NCBI GenBank assembly: GCA_014898415.1 | Contig: RCTD01000018.1 | Span: 997,001-1,061,000 of the forward strand | DNA from: Stromatinia cepivora | Taxonomy: Eukaryota; Ascomycota; Leotiomycetes; Helotiales; Sclerotiniaceae | Length of the DNA: 64,000 bases | Direction of reading: 5' to 3' | In this document: positions 39,958 through 52,467 of the stretch, one piece after another | How positions within the stretch are numbered: position 1 is the stretch's first letter | Layout of the letters: each line of letters starts with the position of its first letter | Notes under the pieces: generated by a model | Database searches by the model: none | What the model was told of the DNA's origin: nothing | The model's input: only the letters and a program-made list of their open reading frames with translations | Made by a program: the position numbers and the translations under genes

Positions 39958-42900
39958 CATGTTTAACTTTTTTCTCCAAGGTCTGGCCAGAGTCTAATCT
40001 AATATTGCACAACGCGCTCGTTCGACCTTCGCCTCTTTGCTGCACTTTATTACATGTATGATCGACAGTAATACAGTAATACAGTAAGTATTTATAGAAC
40101 GGAGTATCAAATATAATATGCCAAAGGGCAAAATTATTTTGATCAGTAATCATACTGGAAATAACCATAAGCAAAATTTTTTATGGTTAAGTCAAGGCGG
40201 CTTATCTTATTTATCAATTAGCTGTTCTATAGCTGGCTGTCAAAATTTGCTGATCCACCAAGTTTCTTGGAGTAGGGTTTGGTCGTTTCGTTGCTTGCTT
40301 GCTTGGTGGGCCGGAGTTTGGGTTCAAGGCGTCAGGCGTGAGGCGTGAGGCGTGAGGCTTGCAATTGAGGCTTGAGCCATTGATACTTGTTTGGGACCTG
40401 CAGGAAATCTGTGCAATTACCTAGTACAATTACCTAGTACTCCAATGATACCCATATTTACCTGTAAATTTACATCTGCCGTATGCATGTATTTTGTAGC
40501 AATGTGGCAAGGTTACTGGGAAACTTCAGATGCTGTTGTATTCGAGTTAGATACATACCTACATACCTTTACTACATACCTTTACTACATACCTTTACTA
40601 CATACCTTTACTACATCCCTTTACTACATCCCTTTACTACATCCCTTTACTACATCCCTTTACTACATCCCTTTGATATCATGTATTGACTTGTAAAATT
40701 GGCAAAACAGGAAGGAAAATATCAACCAATATATAATAGTGGTTCCTTCCTCGCTTTCCTCCGAAGATGTAAATAAAATATTTTTTATCTACGAATTCAG
40801 AATTAAGTTTCTTTCACTTAAACTTCTTCAACCTTTTTCCTTCATTTTCGTCCCATTCGATATTCTTACCGGTGTGTATTCCCCTTTTGTTTCGTTCCTC
40901 TCTGCCAATGATCCTTCAGTTGATCGGTAAAACACAGACAACCTTGTCATCACGAAAAATACGTACGACTTCTTCAATCATGTATTCCCCCCCAAGACAT
41001 ACAATATTCAGCTCTGTCCATATTGGTATCCTACCCTGCTCCGATCATCTGTGCTTTACCTAGGGTTTTAGTAAAAGGAATCAAGTCGATGATTATATTA
41101 CACTTTTTGAGGGGTTACAGACCAGACCACCCCCCCCTGGTTATCAACGTCAATGCCTTAAGCAATCGAAAAGCATTAACGGGCAACGCCGCAAATAATT
41201 TCACCAATCTCATCGAAAGGTAAACTGGGCTTTGAATCCTCTTTTTTGTGGTTCTGTTCGAATGGGAACTTCCCTCTTGCTAATATACACAATTAAGAAG
41301 TTTTAAATGTGCTAATCAAATATCTCCACCAGGTAAAGCAAAAAAGCCAAAAACACTATAACAAAATACGACAGGTGGAAAGGGATCATCAAAGGGATCT
41401 TTAGGAACCTTCTGTCATTCTTCTTCAGCCTTCTTCACCAGGGTTCAAGAGCAGGGTCGATGTCGATAAGGCTCATCCATTTATCCCATTCAAGGATCAA
41501 TATTTATTACCCTATTCGTCATTTCACAGCCTTCAAGCTTCAAATTCTCCGTTACTGTTACTGGTATACCCTCATTTCAATGCGTCATTTTAGTTCTTAT
41601 GGCTTTTTGAATGGGAACTAAAATTGATTAATCGATCAATGAAAAAATCTCCCACGACTTAAGTAGAGTACGTAACAGGAAAAAAGGGGAATTCCCAGCG
41701 GTCACTATCGGGGATTTTATATATACATAACCCTTGGATCTGTATGGATGGTAGTGGGATAGTGTGGATGCAAATGTTACCCTTAAGCACCACTAAGTAC
41801 CTAGGTATGCAATTGGGAATTGGGGGCCACGGTCTTCTGTCGCCCACACATGGCTTATTGATCAGCTGGCAAAAGACCTCTTCAACCTGGCGATACTGGC
41901 ATATCTAAGGTCAAGGAATCAATTTGGTAAATCAAAGCATTACTTTGTCATTTAATTCATCCCCGTTCTTCAATCGTCATCATCCTATCACATTTGACTT
42001 CAAAACTATTTTTAATCATCTAATCCCTGAGCATTAAAACAATTTCGTTATTATTCATGCTTCAAACTCAGAAAGAGGTCGCAGCGACGTGGAACGTGGC
42101 CATACCCCCGATAGGAACGAGGAGGTTTTTAAGTTCATCCAGGAGTTAAGATGGTTGGGTGAAGTGGGCCCAAATCCCTGCTGCCGGTTTCTCATTCCTC
42201 GCCACAACCCATTTCTTGTTTCAAAAGCTTCTATACTTCTTCCAGAGCTCTATGCCCTGAGGATGCCACATTCTTGCCATGGTTGTCCATCTCCACTCTA
42301 CCTAGTTTCGATACTAAATCTTCTTAGCGGGTCTACTTGTCACTCCTTCCTTGTATGCGAAGCTTCTTTCGATTAACATGCTTCGAGTTACAAGCATCGG
42401 CTCGAGATTTTCTCATCTTAGAACCCTAATTGGGAAGTCAGGCATAATCAAAATCCCATCTCCCCGGCAGAGAACGTTGCTAAAGGGTTTCTACCAGCAT
42501 GCATCATTGACATTGCGCAACACGGAAGTTGTCTCGTTCGGTGCGAATCGTTGGAACGCTTTGGTCATTTTAATTACTGCTATTGCCTTACGATTGATGT
42601 CTATGCAAGCTCAACCTTAAAGATCAGACGACAGATAAATGCAGAAGCACCACCCTCCCTCTTTAATATTTCTCTTCCCTTTTACCTATTCATCATACGG
42701 TGATCCTAACCTGTAGCGCTTTATTCTCACGAGAAATTGCCGAAAGGTTTGGAAACATTTCGGGCAAACATTTTGTTTCGAGGTTAACCGCATATTACCA
42801 AGGTATGCGTTATTCAGCTCTCACCTATATAACGGCATTATATAGATAAATTTTCGAAACGCGCACAGCCGCATCTGCTTTGTAAACAGGTCAGAAAACC

Positions 42901-43005
42901 ACAACAAGCTTTCTGGAAACATAACGCGCTGCGGCAATACTTCAACATCTTTTAGAGTTACCCCTAGCGGCCTGCGTGAGCAGTTCGCTGTGGAGGAATC
43001 CATGC
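39958..43005. other. 3-kb gene-free region upstream of the Myb gene
   Basis: No gene recognised. It contains GGCGTGAGGCGTGAGGC direct repeats at about 40328-40360, a 13-bp minisatellite (listed separately), pyrimidine-rich blocks at 40740-40920 and 41400-41560, and several short frames without family resemblance. The right part is likely a long promoter and leader for the Myb/SANT gene. Confidence 0.5.
40561..40674. repeat. 13-bp minisatellite (ACCTTTACTACAT)n
   Basis: Nearly nine head-to-tail 13-bp units. The first block reads ACATACC and the second ACATCCC, a single-base switch shared by all later units, suggesting stepwise expansion. Confidence 0.9.
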
Positions 43006-44190
43006 ATGTCTGGCTATTCACGCCACAATCATGGGCACGATCCTTATATCGATTATGCTGCTCAATCCGAAGAACATCCAGAGCGCGTTTACGGGTCGCA
43101 TCACCCGGAGCTCCAACAAGTTGGCGCGCCAGGTCTCGAATCTCTTCATCTTGGAGCGCATCATCAACAACAACAGCAACAACAACAGCATCACCAAGTG
43201 TTGCTAGATCCACACAGCATGGCCCACCACCAATCTCCGCAATATGGTGGTGGGCAGCAAATGAGAGGATATATCGGTGCACCAATGCAGCAAGCATCTA
43301 GTGTAGGGAAAAGACCGAGAACTCATGATGAGTTGGAGATGGGGATGGGAGGGGTGTCGGGGAGCCACATACATGGGCAGATGCAAGGCATGTCTTCACA
43401 AATGTCTCAACAAACGATGGGTGGTTATGGTGGTGGACCTCAAGCTTTTCATAGTCATGCATTGCCTAATCAAGGACCTCGAGGCTCAAAGTTTCCTCGT
43501 CTTGGTGAAGCGCCGGAATCGAGTATGATGTCGCAAGGTGCGCCTAGTGTGGTCGGCACTCCTGGAATGCCACTGCCTGCTGCAAGACCACGGGGTCCAA
43601 AGTTAAAGTTTACTCCAGAGGATGATCAGTTACTGGTGGATTTAAAGGAGAATAAATCATTGACTTGGAAACAAATTGCGGAGTTTTTCCCAGGGCGTTC
43701 TTCGGGGACATTACAGGTCCGGTATTGCACAAAGTTGAAGGCTAAAACAACTCAATGGACTGACGAAACGGTAGGTTATTCATTGATCTAGGTCTTTTGA
43801 ATAATCAATAACTGATTAAAATTCACAGGTTCAAAAACTTCGAACAGCGGTCCATGATTACGAGCAAGAAAAATGGCGCATCGTGGCCCAAAAAGTCGGG
43901 ACTGGTTTCACATCTGCGGCTTGCAAAGATAAATGGACTGAACTTGTGAGTTTCCCAAAAGCAAATTCAAAAGCAACATCAAGCAAGTGCAAAAGCTATT
44001 AGTTAGGTTGGCTCGAGTTGGTTGGCGTTATATCCATGCGCGCGGTGCAGCCTAAATATTGCTTTTCTTTCATCACAAGTGATATAGACACGGCAAGACT
44101 AACCATTCGTCCATAAATTAGATGCACCCCGATGATTCCGAGTTACAATCACCAGAACCGGAAGACTTGCCTGAAGATGCGGAATATTAG
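43006..44190 (+). CDS. Myb/SANT-type DNA-binding protein, 316 aa
   Basis: Model: exon 43006-43770, intron 43771-43828, exon 43829-43945, intron 43946-44121, exon 44122-44190. The N-terminal 200 residues are disordered and rich in His, Gln, Gly and Met, with a poly-Gln run (about residues 53-60) and a basic KRPRTHDELE segment. Residues about 204-296 hold two adjacent Myb-like repeats. The first runs from LKFTPEDDQLLVDLKE through TWKQIAEFFPGRSSGTLQVR. The second has TQWTDETVQKLRTAVHD, then WRIVAQKVGTGFTSAACKDK, and spans the first intron. The tail is short and acidic. It is probably a nuclear transcription regulator; its targets are unknown. The start at 43006 is the first ATG in the conserved frame. 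Confidence 0.85.
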
Positions 44191-45103
44191 CTTCACACGG
44201 ACCGACTTTGGGCATCTTTTTTTTTACCTCTCGCCTACCTATCAGCACAGACATTGTATGCACAATACTCTCCAGGTCAAACATGGCGACTAAACAACCA
44301 AGCCGACACCAGACAAATACATATACATACACAATCCCAATATACACACAATACATAAAGAAATACGAAAGCGAAAACACAAACTAATACCGGATTAAAG
44401 CGGCTGGATCGTCTTTGTCTTTATTTTTTATTTTTTTTACTTATTTCTGGACTTGGATTGTCAACTACAATCCTCTTTTCATATGTCATGGTAAGAGAAA
44501 AAAAAGGGAATAACGGTAGGAGAAAAACAGGAGGGGCCTGATATACACAGAGGCAAATCTTGAGATTCGAACACAAAAAAAGATACCATTCATGATGAAG
44601 AGAGAAGGGAACAAAGGTGAAATTGCACTATGGATGGGGATTGCGGGGGGGTGGTGGGTGGTGAGTCATATTCTGGATAGCAGCTTGTGTTGGACATGGA
44701 TTTAAACTTCATATACCCCTTATTTTGATATGATGATGATGGACTGATAGTTTGAATGGAATGTTTGATTTTTGATCTTTGGAATATACATATTTTATTA
44801 CTGAGCTTTACTTTGCTTTTCTTTCTTTGTATGGTTATGGTGATGGTGATGGTGATGGTGAGGAAGGTTGGTGGTATGGTGATGCACGTGCGAAGGGGTG
44901 CTAAGGATGGAGAAAGATGTGGGGATGGTAAGAAAAAAGTGCATGTATATATAGATGGGAAGCATTGGATGTTGTATGTACTGTTATATATTGATGTTTT
45001 TTTAATTATTTGAAACTACGGGATGGGGAAGTAGATGTGGAAGTTGGGGGTTGAGTTGATAATATTAAGGTTCTTTGAATCTTTTTTTGTTTCTTTCTAT
45101 TTT

Positions 45104-45310
45104 ATGGTTATGGTTATAGTTATAGTTATAGTTATAGTTATAGTTATAGTTATAGTTATAGTTATAGTTATAGTTATAGTTATAGTTATAGTTATAGTTA
45201 TAGTTATAGTTATAGTTATAGTTATAGTTATAGTTATAGTTATAGTTATAGTTATAGTTATAGTTATAGTTATAGTTATAGTTATAGTTATAGTTATAGT
45301 TATGGTTATT
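45104..45310. repeat. (TTATAG)n hexamer array
   Basis: About 34 hexamers, of which roughly 31 are perfect TTATAG, flanked by a few TTATGG units. One frame reads as alternating Val-Ile, but the array is simple sequence. Confidence 0.95.
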
Positions 45311-45459
45311 TCACTAGCTTTATTTGATGTTCTATTCTGTTCTGTTTCCCTTTACGAAATAGATGATTTAGATCGGAATATTGGTGCTCTTATGTAGTGT
45401 ATAGTGCGATAGGAGATGAGGTGATGAGGTGATGAGGAGATGGGGAGATGGGGAGATGA

Positions 45460-45600
45460 GATCTCTCAGTTCGGAGTATCCTTCTTGGGGAGTGGGAAAA
45501 TTCGCATGTCCGGATCGGTTTTGGGCTAGTGCCCAAATTTCAAAATTACAAAATTGCAAAATTACAAAAATTATTATCTATGATGTTTCTAGTGTAGTAT
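45460..45600 (+). pseudogene. Relic of a cytochrome P450 heme-binding region
   Basis: Translation gives LSSEYPSWGVGKFACPDRFW followed by ASAQI, matching LSSENPSWGVGKFACPGRFW of the intact P450 at 50351-52109 (its heme loop at about 51892-51965). DNA similarity covers about 80 bp. It resumes as AATTATTATCTATGATGTTTCT at about 45568-45590 after a short inserted stretch of AAAATTAC/AAAATTGC units. The Gly after Cys-Pro is now Asp, and no other P450 motif lies nearby, so this is a non-functional fragment. Confidence 0.8.
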
Positions 45601-46025
45601 ACGTATCTGCCGATTCTGTAACATGTAATATGGACAGGGACAGCAATGCTGAGTCGGGTCATGTAAATAGGCGGGTGATTGGATGGATGGATTTGTATGT
45701 ACGGAGTAGGTTACATATTTATGAGTTCGCGTTTCGGGATTCTGAAGGGGGGGGGGTTGGGGGGATTTGGGTTGGGGGTGGAGAAGTGATGTGTTTGCTG
45801 ATACTATAGGTTATGAATCGTTATTGTGGTTCTTGGGGATGTTGTAGATATTAGATGTTATAGATGTGTAATTCGGGAAGGCTGTGAGATTTATTGTGCG
45901 GTATGTGGTATGTGGTACGTAGTTCGGTTGATTGATTGCTAGTCAGTGATTGATGGGTTTGGATTGTATTCATTGTTTGGATGTTTAGACACCTTAAAAT
46001 ACAGAGGGGAGAAAAGATTTATGGG

Positions 46026-46085
46026 TGGATGAGATTGGATTGGATTGGATTGGATTGGACTGGGTTGGATTGGATTGGATTGGAT
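46026..46085. repeat. (GGATT)n pentamer array
   Basis: About eleven ATTGG/GGATT units with two single-base variants. Confidence 0.85.
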
Positions 46086-46494
46086 TACCGTGCCAATTAG
46101 TATGATTGTAATCCCTTATATTCTTCTGTATTCATGATATATATACCTATTTGATCATATTTGTGATACATATAAGGTATGAGAGCATCAGTCAGCTTAG
46201 CAAGTGTTTGAGATTGTTGAAAATGATAATTAAACCTCTCGTTCTCGAGAGCTTAGACTAGTGTACAATATAATAGTGAATTTTTGTACTTGTTTTAAAG
46301 AGTGTGAAGATTCCAAGCGTGGTAAATTAATACTTTATCGTGGGTCTCATGATCAGAAGGAGGACAGCAGCAAAGTACATCTGATCATGAGCGACAACGA
46401 ATGAATTGACAACGCAAGTATCAAGATAACAATCAGAGGGACCGATTGCGAGATTAACCAAGACATCCATCCTAAGAGTCAAAAAAAGAAACCT

Positions 46495-49485
46495 CTACGC
46501 CATCCTACTGGCAATATCTCTAGCAACATAGATCTGACCATACAAATCCGTGACATTGAAAAAGATATCCAAGACATCCCTCACTCTCTCATCAACCAAA
46601 GGTCTCAATCGCGCCTTGATCACAAGAAGGCATTCACGCTCATACTCTGCCATTGCCATCAATGCACTCTTCCTCTCTTCCAAATCAGACCTCCCATCTC
46701 CCCCCGCACCAGACGCTACACAATGTTCAAACTCGGGGAAGTTAACACTGTTAAGATTCTTCTCTGCTTTATCACGTGCAAGCGATCCATAATCGTTGTA
46801 CATTCGGCACATCACAGCAAGATGCTGACCCAGCTCCGCTGAAAGATACTTGGTAAGGACGGTGGGAAACGGGTCATCTTTTATCGCTGATGCTATCCGG
46901 CACGATAGCCAGTCCCACGAATATGGACAAGATGTATGGACTGCGGCAATATTGCGTACCCAATCCCAATAGGTTCTTGGTGCTGGAAACGTCACGGGAG
47001 TGTCGGCATCGTGTCCCGGAAGTTGGGCGAAGCTTGCGTTGTCGCTTGAATGTGTGAGATGAGCCAGTAGGAAGTTTTCCAACTGTTTGCTCAGATGAGC
47101 TAAAGTCGTCTCGGAAGCATTTTGGATGGAATGATGGCGCAAAACGTGGGTTTTGAAGCGGAGGAGAGTGGCTTGCACATCATTTGTTGAATCATCTAGT
47201 AAACCATCATCGGAGCTCGAGGGAGTAATGACATCACAAGTTACCGGAGGGCTCTCGCGAGGAGACAAAACGTCGTGCTCCAAAGTTGTCTTTGAAAATA
47301 AATCTCTAACTAAATGTACTGCAGAGTGGTGGTGTCCAAGTACGGCTTCCATAAATTCGTCTGCTTGATAATTCAGCATCGAGATGACCATCATATCCCA
47401 AATCAGGTCCGTCTCAAGGAATATCCCTTTATTATTACAACCAGTCCATGTGAAAGGAATATACTCTAGATACTTGTCTTCTGACATGTTTTGGCGAGGG
47501 AAGACATCCAAGCGGATTCGACGTAACCGTGGAAGAAAGAGATACCCTTCCATAATAGAGGCCGTAAGCTTCCATAAGCTTTCACTGGCGAAAAGATGAA
47601 TTCCAGAGAAAAACTTGGTAAATTTCACCACTCTATCGAACGGGATGCTGAGAAAGTTGGGAAGTGGTTCCCATTGTGGCGAGTTTGTAGGGTAATTTTT
47701 GGCCGCATAGGTCGCTGCTACGCAATATGTTCTGGACAATATGCTTGATCCGTAGCTGACTTTCTCAATCCAAGTATATGTGACCTTATCCCAATTATCT
47801 CGATGCTGATTCAAAAAAATTTCACCTGCACGTATAGCTTTAAGCACTTGCTTATCAAGATCTCCAGCCCAGGGAAATAAAGTAGCGTCAATCAAAGTTA
47901 GGATACTATATGCAGTTATTTCGCACGAGCCTAAATTGCCCCAAGAGCCATCGCTCTTCTGGGTATGCAATGTGCGATGTAGTATCTGTAATAAGATTAA
48001 AGGAATCTTTTCTTTCAACTGTTCTTCCGGGAAGTCTGGTAGTGCTCCACTACTCCAGACCATCACAAGTTTTCGGAGTGTCTGAGCCAAAAGCATCATC
48101 GAATACTGCCGGGAGAGATTCTTATCCATTTTATTAGCATAAAGTGCATGTACCAAGGCAAGCTAGCAGATTCACATACCCATTTGTCATCGATCTTTCC
48201 AGCCGACCACGAATTGCACAAAAAATCAACTGTGCTAAGGATTTGTCCGATATATTTATTTGGCTTCTCGATATGCAACAAGGCGTTAAGTACATTGCAA
48301 TTTGCACTGATGCTTCCATTTCTCTCCAGTGCGTATGTCTGAAAATGGCTTTGAACTTCAAAGTTTGCAATCATCTGCTGTACTGACACTGGTCTGCCGA
48401 GCAGGCGAAGCGTGAGAATGCATTTTGCCGTGTCATCGGTATCAGGGAGTAGAGAGGGAGCTGCCAGGGTTATCATACGCATCACTTTGTGGACAATGCT
48501 GACTTACCAAAACCGATAATTCCTTCCCGGGCACCTAGTTCTCGCTCGAGATGGTTCACCAGTATGCCAAGATTATATTCTCCTAACTCTTCTGGGGCAT
48601 AACCTGATTTCAAAAGGGTGGAGACGACCTAGATAGATAATTAACTGAAGTAGCATAAATTTGGATGAAATGTGCATATATATATCGTACCCAGGTAAAC
48701 TCGAAAAACGTGGTTGGGAATGCACAAGGGACGCTTCCGTTGCCTTTTCCCGCCCCTTCAATGATGGTGTTCCTGAGATAAATTTCTGATTCATGGTCCC
48801 AGCTTGAAGTGTTCATTAGATATGCCGCTGTTGAAGAAGGAGAAGCCATGATGCTTCCATTTCTCAAGTGATGCTTGATTCGATCGAAATCTATCGTGCC
48901 AATGAATGCTTCTAAAGAATGTAGCGCAGTCACTTGTGTATGGCTATACAATATCTCTGGCTGAAATCTCGAGAGCTTTTCCTGGTTCAATTGAAGTATA
49001 TACGTTTTGCCTGGAAAGTCATAGACCATATTGTGTTGCTCTAGCATCCCTAGAAGCGCAGGGACGAGGATCTCGAACCCAACATGAATACAAGATCTGA
49101 CATCCCACATCTGCAACTGATGTCTCAAACTGTCTTGTGCCCTGAGTATGCGGGTATCGATATCTGGCGGCAACACGGAGTAGGAGAGGTTATTAGCAGT
49201 GCGATGAGATACAAAAGCCAACAGAGCAGCCATGGTGTTCAGAATGCCATCCACTTGCGACGAGTAGGACTCCCAGGAGCCATCTTGAGCTTGGGCATCT
49301 ATTATGTGCTGAAAGGCTTCTGGAAAGAGCCAATGTCTAACTCCATCAACGTCTTTCGAAACCATAGACACCCATGCTGTATCATAGATAGAGGTAGACA
49401 TCGATCCAGAGCCGCATGCTCGAAACGATTTATTAGCGAGGCTACCGACTAAAAATTTAGCTTCTAGTACATCATAATGATCCAT
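46495..49485 (-). CDS. Bifunctional diterpene synthase (copalyl diphosphate/kaurene-synthase type), 940 aa
   Basis: Model (minus): exon 49485-48691, intron 48690-48629, exon 48628-48508, intron 48507-48461, exon 48460-48180, intron 48179-48121, exon 48120-46495. The protein has the alpha-beta-gamma architecture and length of fungal CPS/KS enzymes. The class II motif DTDD lies at 312-315, inside LLPDTDDTAK; it protonates and cyclises GGPP. The class I motif DEFME lies at 653-657, with a C-terminal NDYGSLARD metal triad at 841-849; these ionise the resulting diphosphate. IYDTAWVSMV near the start and QDGSWES are family landmarks. Both active sites look intact. It is the likely entry enzyme of the cluster, but the carbon skeleton formed cannot be predicted. 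The acceptor of the last intron could alternatively lie at 48107 (minus strand). Start at 49485 because the frame upstream has only GTG. Confidence 0.93.
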
Positions 49486-50350
49486 TTCTTCCACTTAGAG
49501 GCTCTTTGCAGAGAGATTGAAGAAATTAAGGCAAACGAAGTATGCAAACAGTTTGATCAAAGTGAGGTAGAACAATGCACGCCAGAGTGAGGGATCCTGA
49601 AGTTTCCCTCTAAATCGAGTCTAATCGCCTGTCATCCCCTGCCAATCATCGTCTCCGATTTGAGAACTTGGTCGGCTTAATCATTACAGATCTGCCATGA
49701 TGATTCCAGACTATCAATGCAACCCGGGCGCCAGGGTAATAGGCGCCATAAATGGCAAAAGCTCCTTTTGGAGATAACCAAGAGCATTTCTGCACGATCG
49801 TGAAATGTTGATCGGAAACCCCTGAAGAGTGAAGTGGACCACTTATTCCTCTCCTCGTCTGTGGAATTTTGCGGGGGAGGGTAGCATGCGGCTCGGGGTA
49901 TAATTTCATGGCCGTCATCCTTTAGCGTGCATATTCTTCCCTTATGGTTGCAATCAATAGTAACAGGGGACCGGTTAATTGGAAGGAAAACTAGATGTAA
50001 TTCAAAAACTAGAATAATGCGTTGAGTGAGATATATGTGGCGTAGAATTCAATATTACGTGGCTCTCACTGCATGGACATCCTTACGTATACATGGGACC
50101 TTCATGTATGCTGAGGGCACAAATTTATTTCGAAAACTGTTGGTGAGAATGAGGAAAGTCTGATTGAAGATTTCAAGGGACCCTTCGGCTTTCGGCACCA
50201 TCCCATGGTGTGCATATAGTATCATTCGATACAGACACTTTTGTTCTGGGTGTAACCTTTCGGTATATCAACACTCCGGCACCTTTTTACCTCTGAACTT
50301 TTTGTTCTGTAAGATAACATCACTTACAACTATCCAGAGGAAAACCGAAG
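49486..50350. promoter_or_regulatory. Divergent promoter: diterpene synthase / P450 A
   Basis: 865 bp of shared upstream DNA. It contains TGCGGGGGAG at 49870-49879, also present in the other divergent promoter of the cluster (55591-55600), and a CCCCTG/CCCCGC-type stretch at about 49630-49640. No regulator can be named. Confidence 0.55.
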
Positions 50351-52109
50351 ATGCTGTCGATGATTTTAGTGGCTGTTGCGGTCACAATATTTACCTCGTT
50401 ATTTCTCCTCATCATTCAACCCACAAAGCAACAAAGTCAGATACATCGAGTTGGCCAGAAACCAGGTCTATTGGGCAACACATCTGACAGCCATTTCTTC
50501 AAGCACAGCTTGGAACTCATTGAAGAGGGGTATGCAAAGGTATAGGCTAGTCCTATCAACGTTATCCATCTCCCTTTTTGACATATGAACAGTACAAAGA
50601 CTCTGTGTATTCATTATGGACGACAGATATGGATAGAGTCATTGTTTCTCGAAAGTTCATGAAAGATTTCAGTGTTCTTCCAAGGAAACAAGTGCGTCTC
50701 ACTGCATCGGTTCGGCATGCTGGTCCGTATACTGGCTTCGATATCGCGGAGGAAAGCGATCTGCAGTTTGTTGTTTGTTCCGGGCAGTTATCTCAGAATA
50801 TAAGTACTAGATGTTGAATCTTATTGTGTTGTCCATCATTAGCTTACGATTGGAAGGCCGTCTTGCTCAGCCTACATATGATGAGATATTATTTAGATTA
50901 AACTCGAAACTCGAGAAGACCGAGAGCAACAATGGTAGGTTTACTCGATATCCTGTTTTGTGTTCCGCTTAATTGACTGAGTGTCAGGCAATTACAGCTT
51001 TCCTCTATTTGCGCTTGTGATTGAGTTAATTACCAGTGCTACTGCTCGTGCCTTTGTCGGACCAGAACTGTGTAGGAATCCAGAGTGGTTGAGTACCGCA
51101 ACCGGTTATACTATGGAGTAAGTTGAACGCTGATTTTCTTGCTTGCCTACTAATTATGTACTGTATAGCTCTGCAAATGTAGCCACCGACCTCAAAAAGC
51201 ACTATAGGCTTCTACATCCTATCATTGCCCCCTTCCTCACGTCCTATAAGCAGATCCGCAATCGATTTTCTGTGGCACGTAAGCTACTACTTCCACTCAT
51301 ACAGGAACGCAGATCAGCTACCTCGAAAGAACATCCAGATATGGTGCAATGGCTAATTGACTCTGCTCGTGGACGTGATGCGGAAACAGACAAACTTGTA
51401 ACACGAATGCTTTTTCTCAACGCAGCTGCAATACATACCACGGCAGAGGTCGCAACGAATGTCATATTGGATCTTTGTGCTAGAGCTGAGGATCTTAAGA
51501 CTCTAAAGGAGGAACTATCAACGGTAATTGAACAAGTTGAGGATATCGATATCACGACTCAGACGCTGTCGTCTCTGAAAAAGATGGACGGCTTCATAAA
51601 GGAATCACACCGCGTGAATACTCTTGGGCTAAGTACGACCGTCGACCACCGTATAGACGTGGAACTGTCTAACATGTGTTTCTTCTACAGTGACTTTCAA
51701 TCGCCAACTGGCAGTACCAGTAACACTTTCGAATGGAATAACTCTGCCTAAGAATACATACATCTCGATGACTCATTACCTCATTAACAAAGATCCCGAG
51801 CTGTACCCTTCACCAAACACATTTGATTCTTTGAGATTTTACAGGAAACGTCAAGAACCAGGTCAGCAGGAGCGATACCAATTTTCTTCTCTGAGTTCGG
51901 AAAATCCGTCCTGGGGTGTGGGTAAGTTTGCTTGTCCAGGTCGTTTCTGGGCTAGTGCTCAAATCAAATTATTATTGATGGTTCTATTGAAAGAGTTTGA
52001 GATCAGCTATCCAAATGGGCAAACAGAACGCCCAGAAAATATTGTCAAGGGCGAAAAAAATCAAGTCAGTCTAAGTCAGCACATCATCATAAGAAGAAGG
52101 TCAGAATGA
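50351..52109 (+). CDS. Cytochrome P450 (P450 A), 496 aa
   Basis: Model: exons 50351-50539, 50593-50803, 50857-50934, 50988-51117, 51169-51632 and 51691-52109; five introns of 51-58 nt, all GT-AG. An N-terminal membrane anchor (MILVAVAVTIFTSLFLLII) places it in the ER. The oxygen-binding helix I has AAIHTTAEVATN, helix K has the ExxR in KESHR, and the heme loop is WGVGKFACPGRFW with ligand Cys439. The usual Phe at the start of the loop is Trp. The style of helix I and the heme region fits P450s of fungal terpenoid clusters. Being divergent from the diterpene synthase, it probably oxidises the diterpene. It is the intact relative of the relic at 45460. Confidence 0.92.
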
Positions 52110-52467
52110 AAGCATGTAATTAAATTAGTTTATGGTAGTCACAATATATCGATGAGGAACGGGTCCGAGTAAAGATTGAGAAGAGTTAATTAAATGAATT
52201 GAGCTATTATACGTGTAAAAGTCGCATAAGACCAAAATGACAATTAAATGCTTTCACAAAGAATACACAAGCGTGCTATTGTCTTTCCCAACATGTTCCC
52301 ACCTGGCCCGCATCATCGTAATCCGCCATACCCAATATGCATCAGTAACGTGATACTATCCATATTCACATGCTGTTCTTCAATCTACCAAAGTTTCTTG
52401 GGCTGGGGTGCAGTTAAAGTTAGTAAAAGGACAGCATTTGAGTTGGAAGATTCTGCTGGATGTGTGA
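52110..52467. other. Convergent spacer P450 A / MFS
   Basis: 358 bp between two 3' ends. No gene is seen; a short frame (52248-52481) overlaps the MFS stop. Confidence 0.5.

Larger units (their letters stand above)
44191..46494. other. Microsatellite-rich spacer before the diterpene cluster
   Basis: 2.3 kb with no intact gene. It contains GGTGAT repeats (about 44830-44862), the long TATAGT array, the P450 relic and a GGATT array; the larger items are listed separately. Confidence 0.65.

Noticed and set aside
40561..40674. Regular short repeats that could be mistaken for a CRISPR array
   Set aside because: There are no spacers; it is a head-to-tail 13-bp minisatellite in a eukaryote.
42089..42376. 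95-codon plus-strand frame upstream of the Myb gene
   Set aside because: No conserved features, composition like the surrounding leader; treated as non-coding.
45035..45397. 120-codon frame rich in alternating Val-Ile
   Set aside because: Almost entirely the TTATAG hexamer array.
49646..49918. 90-codon minus-strand frame in the synthase/P450 promoter
   Set aside because: No family resemblance, and it lies in the divergent promoter.
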